Assembly (NCBI RefSeq): GCF_005405585.1
Contig: NZ_BJEQ01000005.1
Coordinates: 124,001-188,000 of the forward strand
Direction: 5' to 3'
From: Agarivorans sp. Toyoura001
GTDB lineage: Bacteria > Pseudomonadota > Gammaproteobacteria > Enterobacterales > Celerinatantimonadaceae
DNA length: 64,000 nt
Positions 1 through 7,974 of this stretch are shown in pieces. A program made the position numbers and the translations under genes. Below the pieces are notes generated by a model. That model was not told where the DNA came from. It made no database searches and was given only the letters and a program-made list of their open reading frames with translations. Every line of letters begins with the position of its first letter. Position 1 is the stretch's first letter.

Positions 1-401
1 GTTGTATCGAAAGACATATACGGGCCAGCACCAACTTCTAAGCGAAAAGCATCTGAAGGCACATACACATAGGTAGCGTGAGCAGAAAACCCATCTCGAT
101 GATGGTTATATGGGTGACCTTCATTGGCGTGAATTAAATCGACCCGCCAATTGCGATGAAAATGCTGGCCAAAACGAATATCAAAGGAGCGAAATTGTTG
201 CTTCTCTTGTTCTTCTGTTGCGCCGTCATCTAGATGGGTAACACCACTGCCACCAGTAATAGAGAAGTAACTATCTGCACTGGGCTTAAGCAAGGTTTTT
301 GCGCTAACCGGAGCAATAGTGACTAAAGCACTAAGGCTTAGCAATAAACAACGAACAGTGATGGTTGATTGAATAAGAGATCGAACAGAATAGATAGGCA
401 T
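1..401 (-). CDS. Partial outer-membrane beta-barrel-like protein (N-terminal part)
   Basis: The frame is open from an ATG at 401 (read leftwards) to the window edge, so only about 133 N-terminal residues are seen. It begins with a basic n-region and a hydrophobic stretch ending in SALVTIAPVSA, a typical signal peptide with cleavage after the last Ala. The mature part shows alternating polar and aromatic residues (SYFSITGGSG, FDIRFGQHFHRNWRVDLIH, LEVGAGPYMSF), the pattern of a small outer-membrane barrel such as PagL-like or generic OmpA/OmpW-like proteins. The family cannot be decided because the C-terminus is outside the window. Function is unknown; outer-membrane location is inferred. Confidence 0.6.
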   Translation of the reverse strand, partial: MPIYSVRSLIQSTITVRCLLLSLSALVTIAPVSAKTLLKPSADSYFSITGGSGVTHLDDGATEEQEKQQFRSFDIRFGQHFHRNWRVDLIHANEGHPYNHHRDGFSAHATYVYVPSDAFRLEVGAGPYMSFDT

Positions 402-587
402 CGGCTTTAAAGTTTAGTAAATACTTAAATAAATGTATAAAACAGCAGCTTAGCTGCTATTTAGCGTAGAGCTAGCCTAACCTATTAATCAAAGTTTTAT
501 CAGCAAAACGACCGAATGAATAGAAAACAGGCGCTTTTAAGCCATGTTCAGTACATTTTGGCGGAGATCGTAGTGACCCGAACCGTT

Positions 588-1133
588 TTATTCTCTATTT
601 TCGCTATTTTTTAAACGATAGTGATAAAACTGAGCAGTGTTATCTGCGCCGCCTTGAGTGGAAAATCCTAGCTTATTTAATAACTTTTGAGAGGGAGTAT
701 TATCTTGGCTTACGCCTGCAATAACAGTAGTAAATTCTCGTTCCTGCTCTGCCCAAGTAATAAAACCCTTTAGCAGCTCTAGCGCAAAACCTTGCCGCCA
801 ATAATTTTCACCCAGTAAGTACCCTAAATGCGCGCGGTTTTGGTCATCAGGGTAAACAAACATAAAACCAATCACCTGTTGGTCACTCATTTTCGTTACC
901 ACAAACAAGCGACTGCCTTGGCTCACCTGTGTTAACCATTGCTCAGCCTTACCTAAGTCGGTTACGTTCTGGAAATAAGGCGGCAACTCACTGGTTACTG
1001 CTGGAGTGAGTAACTCCACAGCGCGCAACATAAGCAAAGGTTTGTTTGTTGCAATGTAAGCGGCATCAGCAGCTTCCACATAGAGTCGCTTGGTACTGTA
1101 AATACTCAAGTTTGGTATAGGCGCATTACTCAC
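588..1133 (-). CDS. GNAT-family N-acetyltransferase
   Basis: This 181-residue protein has the GNAT fold layout of RimJ/RimL-type acetyltransferases. An N-terminal strand STKRLYVEA comes first, then the central FVVTKMSDQQVIGFMFVYPDD, the motif-A-like HLGYLLGENYWRQGFALELLKGFI, and a C-terminal GVSQDNTPSQKLLNKLGF, where the N..S..L..K.GF signature supports acetyl-CoA binding. The likely reaction is acetyl transfer from acetyl-CoA to an amine; the substrate is unknown. The start is a GTG at 1133 with an AGGAG ribosome site just upstream. It is divergent from mepA and not obviously in an operon. Confidence 0.85.
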   Translation of the reverse strand: MSNAPIPNLSIYSTKRLYVEAADAAYIATNKPLLMLRAVELLTPAVTSELPPYFQNVTDLGKAEQWLTQVSQGSRLFVVTKMSDQQVIGFMFVYPDDQNRAHLGYLLGENYWRQGFALELLKGFITWAEQEREFTTVIAGVSQDNTPSQKLLNKLGFSTQGGADNTAQFYHYRLKNSENRE

Positions 1134-1278
1134 AACACACTCCTAATAATCTTTACTGCTGTTTTGTACAAGCACTTCATTGAATATTCTCACCCGATCA
1201 ACGCCATGCCCGCTACACTAAGTGATAGATTTGTTTAAGCGAATAGTTGCTATCAATGTTAAGGAATAAAGGCGCTAA

Positions 1279-2124
1279 ATGAAATTGTTAAAGGTGATTG
1301 TTTCACTACTCATATTGCTAACTTGCAAACAAACATTTGCGCAAAACAACCCATGGGAAGCGGCCACCAGCACCTATAAAGCGCCCGCTGCTGCGATTGG
1401 TTCTTATGCAAATGGTTGCTTAGCCGGTGCACAAGCGTTACCGCTTGAGGGCGAAGGTTATCAAGTTATTCGTAGCCAACGCCAGCGCTACTATGGGCAT
1501 CCCAATTTGGTGAACTTCATCAGTGATTACGCCAAACAACTGAAACAACAAGGTATCAACAATATTTTGGTGGGTGATATGTCTATGCCACGCGGCGGCC
1601 AGTTTAATTTTGGCCATAGCAGCCATCAAATAGGCTTAGACGTAGATATTTGGCTCAAACTTGAAAACGATACACTCAGCGCTAAGCAACTGGCTAAACC
1701 ATATGCGGTAAGTGTAGTAGACAAAAAACAGCTAACCATTAATAAAAGCAACTGGAAGGGTGAGCATAGAACCATGCTTAAAGTTGCCGCTCAAGATGAG
1801 CGCGTTGCGCGTATTTTTGTCAGCCCTGTGATTAAAGAGCAGCTCTGTAATCAGCGTACCGAGCAAGACGATTGGCTGCAAAAAATTCGTCCTTGGTGGG
1901 GGCATACCTCGCATATGCATGTGCGATTAGTGTGTCCAGCTGGCGATAAACAGTGTAAAAACCAAAAGCCGATTGCCAAAGGCCATGGCTGTGACGAATT
2001 AGATTGGTGGAAAACCCAACTCAGTAAGGCCCCTACTCTTAAGCCCGCTAAAAAACCAAAGCCGTTAAAAGTAAAACCGCTACCCTGCGAGCCCTTGGTG
2101 CAAAATTTACAAGCAAAGCAATAA
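1279..2124 (+). CDS. mepA: Penicillin-insensitive murein DD-endopeptidase MepA
   Basis: The 281-residue product is a LAS-type zinc metallopeptidase (family M74) that cuts D-Ala-meso-DAP cross-links in peptidoglycan in the periplasm. A signal peptide spans about residues 1-21 (LLTCKQTFAQ). The expected metal motifs are present: GHSSHQIGLDVDIW at about 112-124 supplies His113 and an Asp, and WWGHTSHMHVRL at about 207-217 supplies the other histidines. Length matches E. coli MepA (about 274). The C-terminus has a basic, Lys/Pro-rich tail (KPAKKPKPLKVKPLP), which could bind the wall or the membrane surface. A ribosome site AAGGAATAAAGG precedes the ATG. A hairpin follows the stop. Confidence 0.93.
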   Translation: MKLLKVIVSLLILLTCKQTFAQNNPWEAATSTYKAPAAAIGSYANGCLAGAQALPLEGEGYQVIRSQRQRYYGHPNLVNFISDYAKQLKQQGINNILVGDMSMPRGGQFNFGHSSHQIGLDVDIWLKLENDTLSAKQLAKPYAVSVVDKKQLTINKSNWKGEHRTMLKVAAQDERVARIFVSPVIKEQLCNQRTEQDDWLQKIRPWWGHTSHMHVRLVCPAGDKQCKNQKPIAKGHGCDELDWWKTQLSKAPTLKPAKKPKPLKVKPLPCEPLVQNLQAKQ

Positions 2125-2147
2125 AAGAGCTTGGACTAAATAACCAA

Positions 2148-2180
2148 AGAAGCGAAGCTCTTAATCGATACTTCGCTTCT
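2148..2180 (+). terminator. Probable mepA terminator hairpin
   Basis: A perfect 10-bp inverted repeat (AGAAGCGAAG ... CTTCGCTTCT) with a 13-base loop lies 24 bases after the mepA stop and is followed by a short ATTTA run. The T-tract is weak, so termination may be incomplete. Confidence 0.55.
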
Positions 2181-2202
2181 ATTTACGGCCTTAAATGGCT
2201 AA

Positions 2203-2372
2203 CTACAAACCCGGTAACATTCCGCCACCAACCGGCATCGCTACCCCCGTTACATAACTCTAGTCACAGCGTTTGCGTGTTCCTCACTGGCACCCGTTGC
2301 TTGCCATACGCGCTTTAAAGAAAACGCCATGAAACCCGCATCAACTGATTTGGTTTGAACTTGTGTGTTCAT
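2203..2372 (-). pseudogene. Deletion-fused remnant of two dehydrogenase-like genes
   Basis: Reading leftwards, an ATG at 2372 with an AGAGAGA ribosome site opens a 40-codon frame (MNTQVQTKSVDAGFMAF...GASEEHANAV). It resembles the N-terminus of an Ldh2/malate-type dehydrogenase and stops at 2250. A different frame immediately continues with SYVTGVAMPVGGGMLPGL and a stop at 2203-2205, which is the classic C-terminal end of a short-chain dehydrogenase/reductase. The two halves belong to unrelated families, so an internal deletion has probably joined the start of one gene to the end of its neighbour. No functional product is expected. The Ldh2 assignment is weak; the SDR tail is convincing. Confidence 0.6.
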
Positions 2373-2392
2373 AATCTGTCTCTCTATTAGCT

Positions 2393-2409
2393 AAATACAA
2401 TGTGTATTT
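2393..2409. promoter_or_regulatory. 17-bp palindrome, candidate operator
   Basis: AAATACA-ATG-TGTATTT is a palindrome with 7-bp arms, about 20 bases upstream of the start codon of the dehydrogenase remnant. Size and position fit an operator for a dimeric repressor (for example GntR type). The regulator is not in the window, and the site may be orphaned like the gene. Confidence 0.35.
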
Positions 2410-2670
2410 GTTTGACGGAAGCCAGTTTACTCAATGGCTAGAAATCTAGAAGTTACACAATGTCCCCAAGCCGAAATAGATTAAAAAGTACGTATAAACA
2501 AATACTTAAAAGTGAACATTTAAAGGTATTTTTTAGGTAACAATAAGTAACAGCAGACAACGACTCCCTAAACAGCAACTACGCTATTGTTAGCAAAGGC
2601 TTTGCTAAGCAAGGTGCTACTTTCTAGGCGCATATTAATGGCAGAATGAACTCAGCATAATAAGAAACAG
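2410..2670. other. Non-coding stretch before the decayed regulator gene
   Basis: No open frame, RNA gene or convincing promoter was recognised here. It separates the dehydrogenase remnant (minus) from the decayed TPR gene (plus) and presumably held both promoters. Confidence 0.4.
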
Positions 2671-4042
2671 GTGATAGACAGTGGCAAACGGCAAAGTTTA
2701 GATCTAGCGAATCAGCAGCATCAGATACTAATACGCGGGCAGCTAGAACGAATTATTGAAAGCAGCGTATTTGAGCAAAGTCCAAAAATGAAAGAGTTGC
2801 TCAGCTTTTTGGTTGAGCAAACCTTGCAGGGTAATGGCGACCGCCTCAAGCAGTTCACCATTGCCATTGAGATCTTTGACCGAGGCGTTGATTTTGATCA
2901 CCAATCAGACCCCATTGTACGTATTCAAGCGGGTCGAGTGCGTCGCTCTTTAGATACCTACTATTTTACCGAAGGTGTTAACGATGCTCTGTACATCAAT
3001 ATCCCTAAAGGCCGTTATGCTCCAAGCTTTAAACTACGCAGTGAAGAAGACCTTTCCCTACACCAGCTGCACAAACGCCTGTTACGAATAAGGCAGAGAG
3101 CTTCAGCCCTAGCCTAACGGTGTTGCCATTTTGTCTTTAGCAGCCGATGATCAGCAACAGTTTTTTACCGACGGCTTTGGTGAGGAGCTTGCCACTGAAC
3201 TGTCTCGTTTCAATAGCTTAAACGTGGTGTCTATGTATGCTATGGACGATACCAACTTCGCCATAAAAACTGCTGCCAACATTAGCCAACTAGGGAAAGA
3301 GCTAAACGTATCTTTTATTACCACCGGCACAATGTGCGCGCTAAACGATAAAATGCGCATCCACGCTCGTTTGTATCGCGCAGACACTAGCCAACAAATT
3401 TAGGCTGAAAAATACACCTGTGATATGTCTACTCAAGATTTGTTTGACGCACAGGACCAATTTATAGCCGAGATAGTGGCAGAACTCGCCTCTAGTTTTG
3501 GCATTATTCATCGCAAGATTTACCAAAGCTACAACTATAAAAAAGTTGAGCAATTATCCACTTACGAAGCCACCTTGTGTTACCGACATTATTTAATGAC
3601 GCTGAACAAAGAGCACTATCAGCCCGCTTTAGCAGCGCGGCAACAAGCCACCCAACAAGAAACCTAATTTGCCCTTGCTCGGGCAATGTTAGCGTTGCTG
3701 TACATAGATGCCGACCGACTAGCAATGGCCTGTATTCCCAATGCGGTAGAACAGGGCTTTGACTGCGCGCGTAAAGCGGTTGAGTTAGAGGCTAATAACC
3801 CTGAGTGTCAAATGGCCTTAAAAGCCTTAGATCAATTCTCTTTAAGCCAACTTTACTGGCAACCGTTGTTACGAACCATGCTGCACTTAGAAAAGGGCGA
3901 ACATGCGCAAGCTAAATCGGCTTACTTAAAGGTGCTAGAACTTTGCCCTGACTTTAAACAAGCCAGAGAACAATATCTTAGCGCCTATATTGATTGTCTT
4001 AAACTTAAGCAACAAATGCTTGCTTCATTAGACCGCTTATAA
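2671..4042 (+). pseudogene. Decayed regulator: LKQFTIA-type DNA-binding-like domain + TolB-like + TPR protein
   Basis: Four consecutive open pieces form one ancestral protein. The first (2671-3117) contains LLSFLVEQTLQG and LKQFTIAIEIFDR...DPIVRIQAGRVRRSL, the N-terminal module of a family of TPR/adenylate-cyclase-associated regulators. Next come PSLTVLPF (third frame, about 3108-3131), then GFGEELATELSRF and the TolB-N-like part in the second frame. That frame is cut by TAG at 3401-3403, exactly where relatives have the Trp of WAERY (TGG to TAG), and by TAA at 3665-3667. The last piece (to 4042) is TPR-like. Two frameshifts near 3100 and 3130 plus two nonsense codons make function very unlikely. 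The GTG start at 2671 is tentative. Confidence 0.85.
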
Positions 4043-4072
4043 GCTTAAGTAAAACCAGTTTCAATCGCGGTT

Positions 4073-4093
4073 AAGCCCAGCTTTGCTGGGCTT
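4073..4093 (+). terminator. Rho-independent-like hairpin after the decayed regulator
   Basis: AAGCCCAGC TTT GCTGGGCTT is a perfect 9-bp stem with a 3-base loop, about 30 bases after the last stop of the pseudogene. The downstream T-run is short (TTTAT). Confidence 0.6.
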
Positions 4094-4163
4094 TATGGTA
4101 TTCATAAGCAGTGTATTTGGTTACACTCGCGAGCTATTTCTTCAACTCACCCTCTATCTATTT

Positions 4164-4868
4164 ATGCGCCTGGATAAGTTTATTTGTAAAAGCACTTCGC
4201 TAAGCCTGCTACAAGCGAGGGAAGCGATAGAAAACGGCCAAGTACACGTAAACCAGCAATGTGTTTTGCATGTAAATACACAAGTACATGAAAACAACCA
4301 TATTAGTTTGGCTGGCAAGCAACTCTTTGCTCGCCCTTCTCGCTATATAATGATTAACAAACCGGCCGGATGTGTATGCTCTAATGTTGATGAAGCTTAC
4401 CCCTCAGTTTTCACCGCGGTGGGCCTCCCCTTAGATGAGCAATTACATATAGCAGGAAGATTAGACGCCGACACTACTGGTTTGGTATTAGCCACTGACG
4501 ATGGCCGTTGGTCATTTTCTATCACTCGGCCAGAGCAACACTGTCTTAAGGTTTATCGGGTAAACCTAAGTAAACCGCTAACTCCACAAGCCATTCAAGC
4601 CTTAGAAACTGGCCTACAACTGCAAGGTGAACAAAAGCCCACTCTCCCTGCGGTGGTTAAGCTGATTTCGGATAAACAAATCTCACTGAGTATTAGAGAG
4701 GGCAAGTTTCATCAGGTGAAACGAATGCTTGCAGCAGTTGGCAACCGCGTGACCGCCTTACACCGACAACAAATTGCTGATATTTGCCTTAACGTTGAGC
4801 CTGCCAGTTGGCGAGAGCTAAGCTCAGCAGAGGTAGCCTGCATTAAACAGGTGGAAAGCGAAAAGTAA
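4164..4868 (+). CDS. rsuA: RsuA-family pseudouridine synthase (16S rRNA U516-type)
   Basis: A 234-residue protein with an N-terminal S4 RNA-binding domain (MRLDKFICKST...AREAIENGQVHVN, residues 1-50), then the RsuA/RluB/E/F catalytic domain. The catalytic motif GRLDADTTGL carries the nucleophilic Asp; YIMINKPAGCVCS and REGKFHQVKRMLAAVGN are also diagnostic. It isomerises a uridine in rRNA; overall resemblance is closest to E. coli RsuA (16S U516), though RluE/RluF-type specificity cannot be excluded. The frame is open back to 4083, but the family's S4 domain begins at the ATG at 4164, so I use that start. No clear ribosome site is seen. Confidence 0.82.
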   Translation: MRLDKFICKSTSLSLLQAREAIENGQVHVNQQCVLHVNTQVHENNHISLAGKQLFARPSRYIMINKPAGCVCSNVDEAYPSVFTAVGLPLDEQLHIAGRLDADTTGLVLATDDGRWSFSITRPEQHCLKVYRVNLSKPLTPQAIQALETGLQLQGEQKPTLPAVVKLISDKQISLSIREGKFHQVKRMLAAVGNRVTALHRQQIADICLNVEPASWRELSSAEVACIKQVESEK

Positions 4869-4883
4869 AGTTTACTCAACGGG

Positions 4884-5162
4884 CTAGATTTCGAAATTGA
4901 AGCTGTTTACCTGAGTTTCACTGTCAGGTGTGTGACTTGATGCGTTCGCTTGGCGGTTTTTTAGCATGCTGTCGTGTAAAGCCTGAATCTGTTGGCTGCC
5001 CGTTTTAACAAAAGCAAAGGGCAATATAGCGTGTACTAAACACACAACTGCTGCAAAAAATAGCCGTAAAGAAAAACGCCCTGCAGTCATTAAGTGCTGA
5101 CAATAACTCTCGTTAACACTACTGGGATGCTCGTGAAAAATTCGAACTAAATGTGACCACAT
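4884..5162 (-). CDS. DUF6356 family small membrane protein
   Basis: This 92-residue protein matches the pattern I know for DUF6356: an N-terminal FHEHPSSVNESYCQH, a single hydrophobic segment FAAVVCLVHAILPFAFVKTGS at about residues 34-56, then LHDSMLKNR. The family's function is unknown. One membrane helix is predicted, with a basic segment before it. It is convergent with rsuA and upstream of no obvious partner; the gene at 5207 lies behind it on the same strand. Confidence 0.7.
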   Translation of the reverse strand: MWSHLVRIFHEHPSSVNESYCQHLMTAGRFSLRLFFAAVVCLVHAILPFAFVKTGSQQIQALHDSMLKNRQANASSHTPDSETQVNSFNFEI

Positions 5163-5206
5163 AATTCAACCTCTATTGAAGTTAATACTTTGTTAAAGAG
5201 TAATTC

Positions 5207-5461
5207 TTAAACCAGACAAAAAGTTTGCTTATACATAGCTAATACGTGACAAACACAGAAATTGATTTCACTTAAGGCGATATCTTTAGAAAACGACGCC
5301 AATAAACCCGATAAACCCCAAATTCCCATAGCTAAGCCTACTTGCGTAGCGCTGCCAGGGTGCTCATAAATAAAAGTAGCGACGAGGATCTGGATAAACA
5401 CCAACTGAAATAAATGCGCGGTGTACCAGCCTTCTAAACCCCACTTACGTGGTATTTTCAT
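5207..5461 (-). CDS. Small membrane protein of unknown function
   Basis: An 84-residue frame beginning MKIPRKWGLEGWYTAHLFQLVFI, with two hydrophobic segments (about residues 15-31 and 40-56) separated by HPGSATQ. I do not recognise the family. A plausible ribosome site (AGGAG) lies just before the ATG. The last 20 residues (CVCHVLAMYKQTFCLV) look less constrained and may be a frameshifted end. It sits between the DUF6356 gene and a terminator-like hairpin. Confidence 0.5.
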   Translation of the reverse strand: MKIPRKWGLEGWYTAHLFQLVFIQILVATFIYEHPGSATQVGLAMGIWGLSGLLASFSKDIALSEINFCVCHVLAMYKQTFCLV

Positions 5462-5480
5462 AAATAACTCCTAAGCGACA

Positions 5481-5506
5481 AAAACAAAAAGGCGACATTA
5501 CTGTCG
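5481..5506 (-). terminator. Small hairpin with T-tract on the minus strand
   Basis: On the minus strand CGACA GTAA TGTCG is followed by CCTTTTTGTTTT. The 5-bp stem is short but the T-rich tail fits a weak intrinsic terminator directly behind the 24-codon frame at 5509-5583. Confidence 0.45.
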
Positions 5507-5508
5507 TC

Positions 5509-5583
5509 TCATTCATTACAGACTGGCTTTGCCAAACGCTCAGCAGGAATTGGCGGATGTTTTTTAAAAGTAGCTGTAGTCAT
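5509..5583 (-). CDS. Possible 24-aa small protein
   Basis: A short frame starts at ATG 5583 behind a GGAGA ribosome-site-like motif and encodes MTTATFKKHPPI...AKPVCNE before TGA. A hairpin with a T-tract follows within a few bases, so the unit looks like a self-contained tiny gene. No family is recognised and coding is not proven; it could equally be the 5' stub of a lost gene or a leader. Confidence 0.35.
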   Translation of the reverse strand: MTTATFKKHPPIPAERLAKPVCNE

Positions 5584-6027
5584 TGTTTTAGTCTCCGGTT
5601 TAAATCAGCCGCTAAGCCTATAACTTGGCGCTGCTTGTTTTGACGGAGCCATTGTGGATTTTTAGGCAAACAGAAAGAAGTAAGTTACTGGAGTAACCCG
5701 GTGACAAGAAGTAACACACTGTGCTCAAGCATTATTACCACCAAGCATCATTCTGTGAATTAGCGTTTCAACACAGAACAAGAGTCCTTAAATAGTAAAA
5801 GGACTCACATTGTCTCTAAGGCCAAGCTTATTTAAACCGGTTCACCCTTTAACATATTGTTATTATTAGCATTTAATAAAAATTCATTTTGACATAAAAG
5901 ACAATTACGCAGATGATGGGCACGAAACATGTTAACGAACCAAATATCGTTGATGAAGCGATGGCTCATTAGTTTATTCAATACTTCTAATCGCTATTTA
6001 CAGTGCTTAACAGCAAGGACGCTGCTA
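5584..6027. other. Intergenic region with two inverted repeats
   Basis: About 440 bases without a gene. Two palindromic elements are visible: GTTACT-GG-AGTAAC at 5684-5697, operator-like, and GAGTCCTT...AAGGACTC at 5782-5806, an 8-bp hairpin without a T-run. The part after 5840 is A/T-rich and probably carries the promoter of the lipoprotein gene at 6028. Open frame from 5929 to 6027 reads into that gene but lacks the signal-peptide context, so I exclude it. Confidence 0.45.
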
Positions 6028-6951
6028 ATGAAAATAACAAAAAGCCTAATCTTCAGCCTGTTCATTATTAACCTCAGCGCTTGCACCGGAAACTTTACCA
6101 CGGTAAAAGTCAAAGTAGTCGACCAAGACGGGCTAGCAGTTGAAGGTGCTGAAGTATTTGCTGGCGGTCGGTTAGGTATTGATGGCGAAAACATTAAAGA
6201 TTTAACAGATAAAGAGGGAGTTTTCCAAACTATCGGCCGAAAAAATCTTGCTGTAGTTTTCAGGGTAAATAAAGAAGGCTACTACCAAACTAAACTAAGA
6301 ACTAATAAGAACCTCCAAAACCTCATTATCGAGCTGCGCAAAAAGAAAAAAACCACCGCAATGTATGCCAAGAAGCTTCTTCTACCGGTACCCAAGAAAC
6401 GAGAAGCAATCGGCTTCGACTTCGAGCAAGCTGATTGGGTTAGCCCTTATGGCAAAGGGAATATTGCCCATATTTTCTTTTATCTAGATGGTGAGTATAC
6501 TGATGTACAGAACAACAACAACGAACTGCAAATCTCTTTTGCTAGTGCAGGTGATGGATTAGTTAAATTAAATAGAGCTACAACTAACTCCGAGTATCAG
6601 TTCCCCTATCTAGCACCTCAATTAGCTTACACAAATAGCCTCACATTAAAATACCACACATCCTCCAGCAGCCAGAGCTTTACCACCTACGACAATTCTG
6701 CTTTAGGCTACATTTTTCGCATTAATACTAAACTAAACAGTGAAGGTGAGGTTATACATGCCAATTATGGAAAAATAGCAGGTGAATTCCTCGGCTCATC
6801 TTACACCGGCACCACCAAACGCAAAAATGTAGGTTTTGTAGAATTCACCTACTACTACAACCCTACCCCCAACGAACGCAGCCTAGAGTATGATTGGCGA
6901 CAAAACCTTTTTCGCGACCTAGAACACGAAGAAAAAGTCTATGAGCCTTAA
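6028..6951 (+). CDS. Lipoprotein with carboxypeptidase-regulatory-like N-terminal domain
   Basis: The 307-residue product starts at an ATG preceded by AAGGA and has a lipoprotein signal ending LSAC (Cys19). The mature N-terminus TVKVKVVDQDGLAVEGAEVFAGG, then TDKEGVFQTIGRKNLAVVFRVNKEGYYQTKL, is the pattern of carboxypeptidase-D regulatory-like/Ig-fold repeats. The rest (ANYGKIAGEFLGSS, VGFVEFTYYYNP) looks like a beta-rich domain of unknown role. A truncated paralogue follows at 6998, and the membrane proteins from 7171 on share the 'VSEDGEPVEDA' version of the same motif. It is probably anchored to a membrane facing the periplasm. Function unknown. Confidence 0.72.
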   Translation: MKITKSLIFSLFIINLSACTGNFTTVKVKVVDQDGLAVEGAEVFAGGRLGIDGENIKDLTDKEGVFQTIGRKNLAVVFRVNKEGYYQTKLRTNKNLQNLIIELRKKKKTTAMYAKKLLLPVPKKREAIGFDFEQADWVSPYGKGNIAHIFFYLDGEYTDVQNNNNELQISFASAGDGLVKLNRATTNSEYQFPYLAPQLAYTNSLTLKYHTSSSSQSFTTYDNSALGYIFRINTKLNSEGEVIHANYGKIAGEFLGSSYTGTTKRKNVGFVEFTYYYNPTPNERSLEYDWRQNLFRDLEHEEKVYEP

Positions 6952-6997
6952 GCTTGCAAACCAGCAGCAGTAAAATGAAACACCAAGGAACAGGTAA

Positions 6998-7186
6998 ATG
7001 ACCCTAACTAAAAGCCTCATGCTCAGCAAAGGCAGTAATAAATTTAAAGGAACGACTGATGAAAAGGGAGAGGCAACAGCATTACGCGTTGGTCTATTTG
7101 GGGTAATAGTGAGAATAAACAAAGAGGGATACTATCAGTCAAAACGATTATCGCCTAGAGGCCTTAGCTCGTGTTTAACTACATAA
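6998..7186 (+). pseudogene. Internally deleted paralogue of the 6028 lipoprotein
   Basis: A 62-codon frame with its own ribosome site (AAGGAACAGGTAAATG) starts MTLTKSLMLS, close to MKITKSLIFS of the gene upstream. It then jumps straight to KGTTDEKGEATALRVGLFGVIVRINKEGYYQSKR, the counterpart of TDKEGVFQTI...VNKEGYYQTK. The lipobox and first beta strands are missing, and the frame runs out in the next gene. It is best read as a deletion remnant of a second lipoprotein copy. Confidence 0.65.
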
Positions 7187-7974
7187 AAAATGTAATAAGG
7201 CGCTGGCAAGCCCCCCAAAACAAACCCATAAGAATTACCACCGTAATATTTTTAATTATTGCCGCGATTGGCCTGTACCGAGGCGACCTTGTTTGTCTGC
7301 GTAGCGGTTGTTATGGCCCGCTTACTTTAACCCTAGTGAGTGAAGATGGTGAGCCTGTAGAAGATGCTCTTATTATAATGAATCACATTACCAGCGGCTG
7401 GCTCCACGGTAACGACTTTACTTACTATCACAAACACTTGATGAATACCGGCGAACCGACTGTATTCCCTCGAGGTTTTTTTTACTCGCCAGAGCGCCCC
7501 AGCGGCAAAAATCACGAACAAATTGGGATACAACTCAATATTAGACATTTCGATTATGCGTTCAAGAAGAAAAAGTACACTGATAGTAGTTTTTATGTAA
7601 GCGTTCCCGCCGACGCCGAAGGCCCGGTAGACCTTGGTGATGTGGTTATTGCACCAATTAAGTACCGGATGGAAGGTTGCATGCCACAGAGAACCATCGA
7701 GCATTATAAAAATACGGGGTGGAGTGAAGCTAAATTACAAAGAGAAAAAGTACAAAGATGCTCTTTAAGCTATGTCCGAACCTCAACTTTTATCAGTTAC
7801 ATATTAGATATTCCCGAGACAGAAAGAGAACGATTAATAAACAAACATTTACCTCGTCTAGCCGCAGATTTTTTAACAGAAACTGCTCTTGACGATGTTA
7901 CTCAACAGCAAGTTGAAGAACGAGTCAACCGAGCCATTACAAATGGACACAGAGGCTGGAACACATTCAAATGA
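7171..7974 (+). CDS. Tandem membrane-anchored protein, copy 1
   Basis: This 267-residue protein has a basic N-terminus (IRRWQAPQNKPIRI), one membrane segment TVIFLIIAAIGLYRG at about residues 24-38 and a large C-terminal domain predicted to be periplasmic. That domain opens with CLRSGCYGPLTLTLVSEDGEPVEDA, a two-Cys motif followed by a carboxypeptidase-regulatory-like strand. The C-terminus has a helical end with RERLINKHLPRLAADFLTE and EERVNRAITNGHRGWNTF. I do not recognise a named family. The start is GTG 7171, preceded by AGAGG; its stop overlaps the next start (ATGA). Tandem duplication and membrane anchoring resemble immunity-protein arrays, an inference only. Confidence 0.7.
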   Translation: MFNYIKNVIRRWQAPQNKPIRITTVIFLIIAAIGLYRGDLVCLRSGCYGPLTLTLVSEDGEPVEDALIIMNHITSGWLHGNDFTYYHKHLMNTGEPTVFPRGFFYSPERPSGKNHEQIGIQLNIRHFDYAFKKKKYTDSSFYVSVPADAEGPVDLGDVVIAPIKYRMEGCMPQRTIEHYKNTGWSEAKLQREKVQRCSLSYVRTSTFISYILDIPETERERLINKHLPRLAADFLTETALDDVTQQQVEERVNRAITNGHRGWNTFK

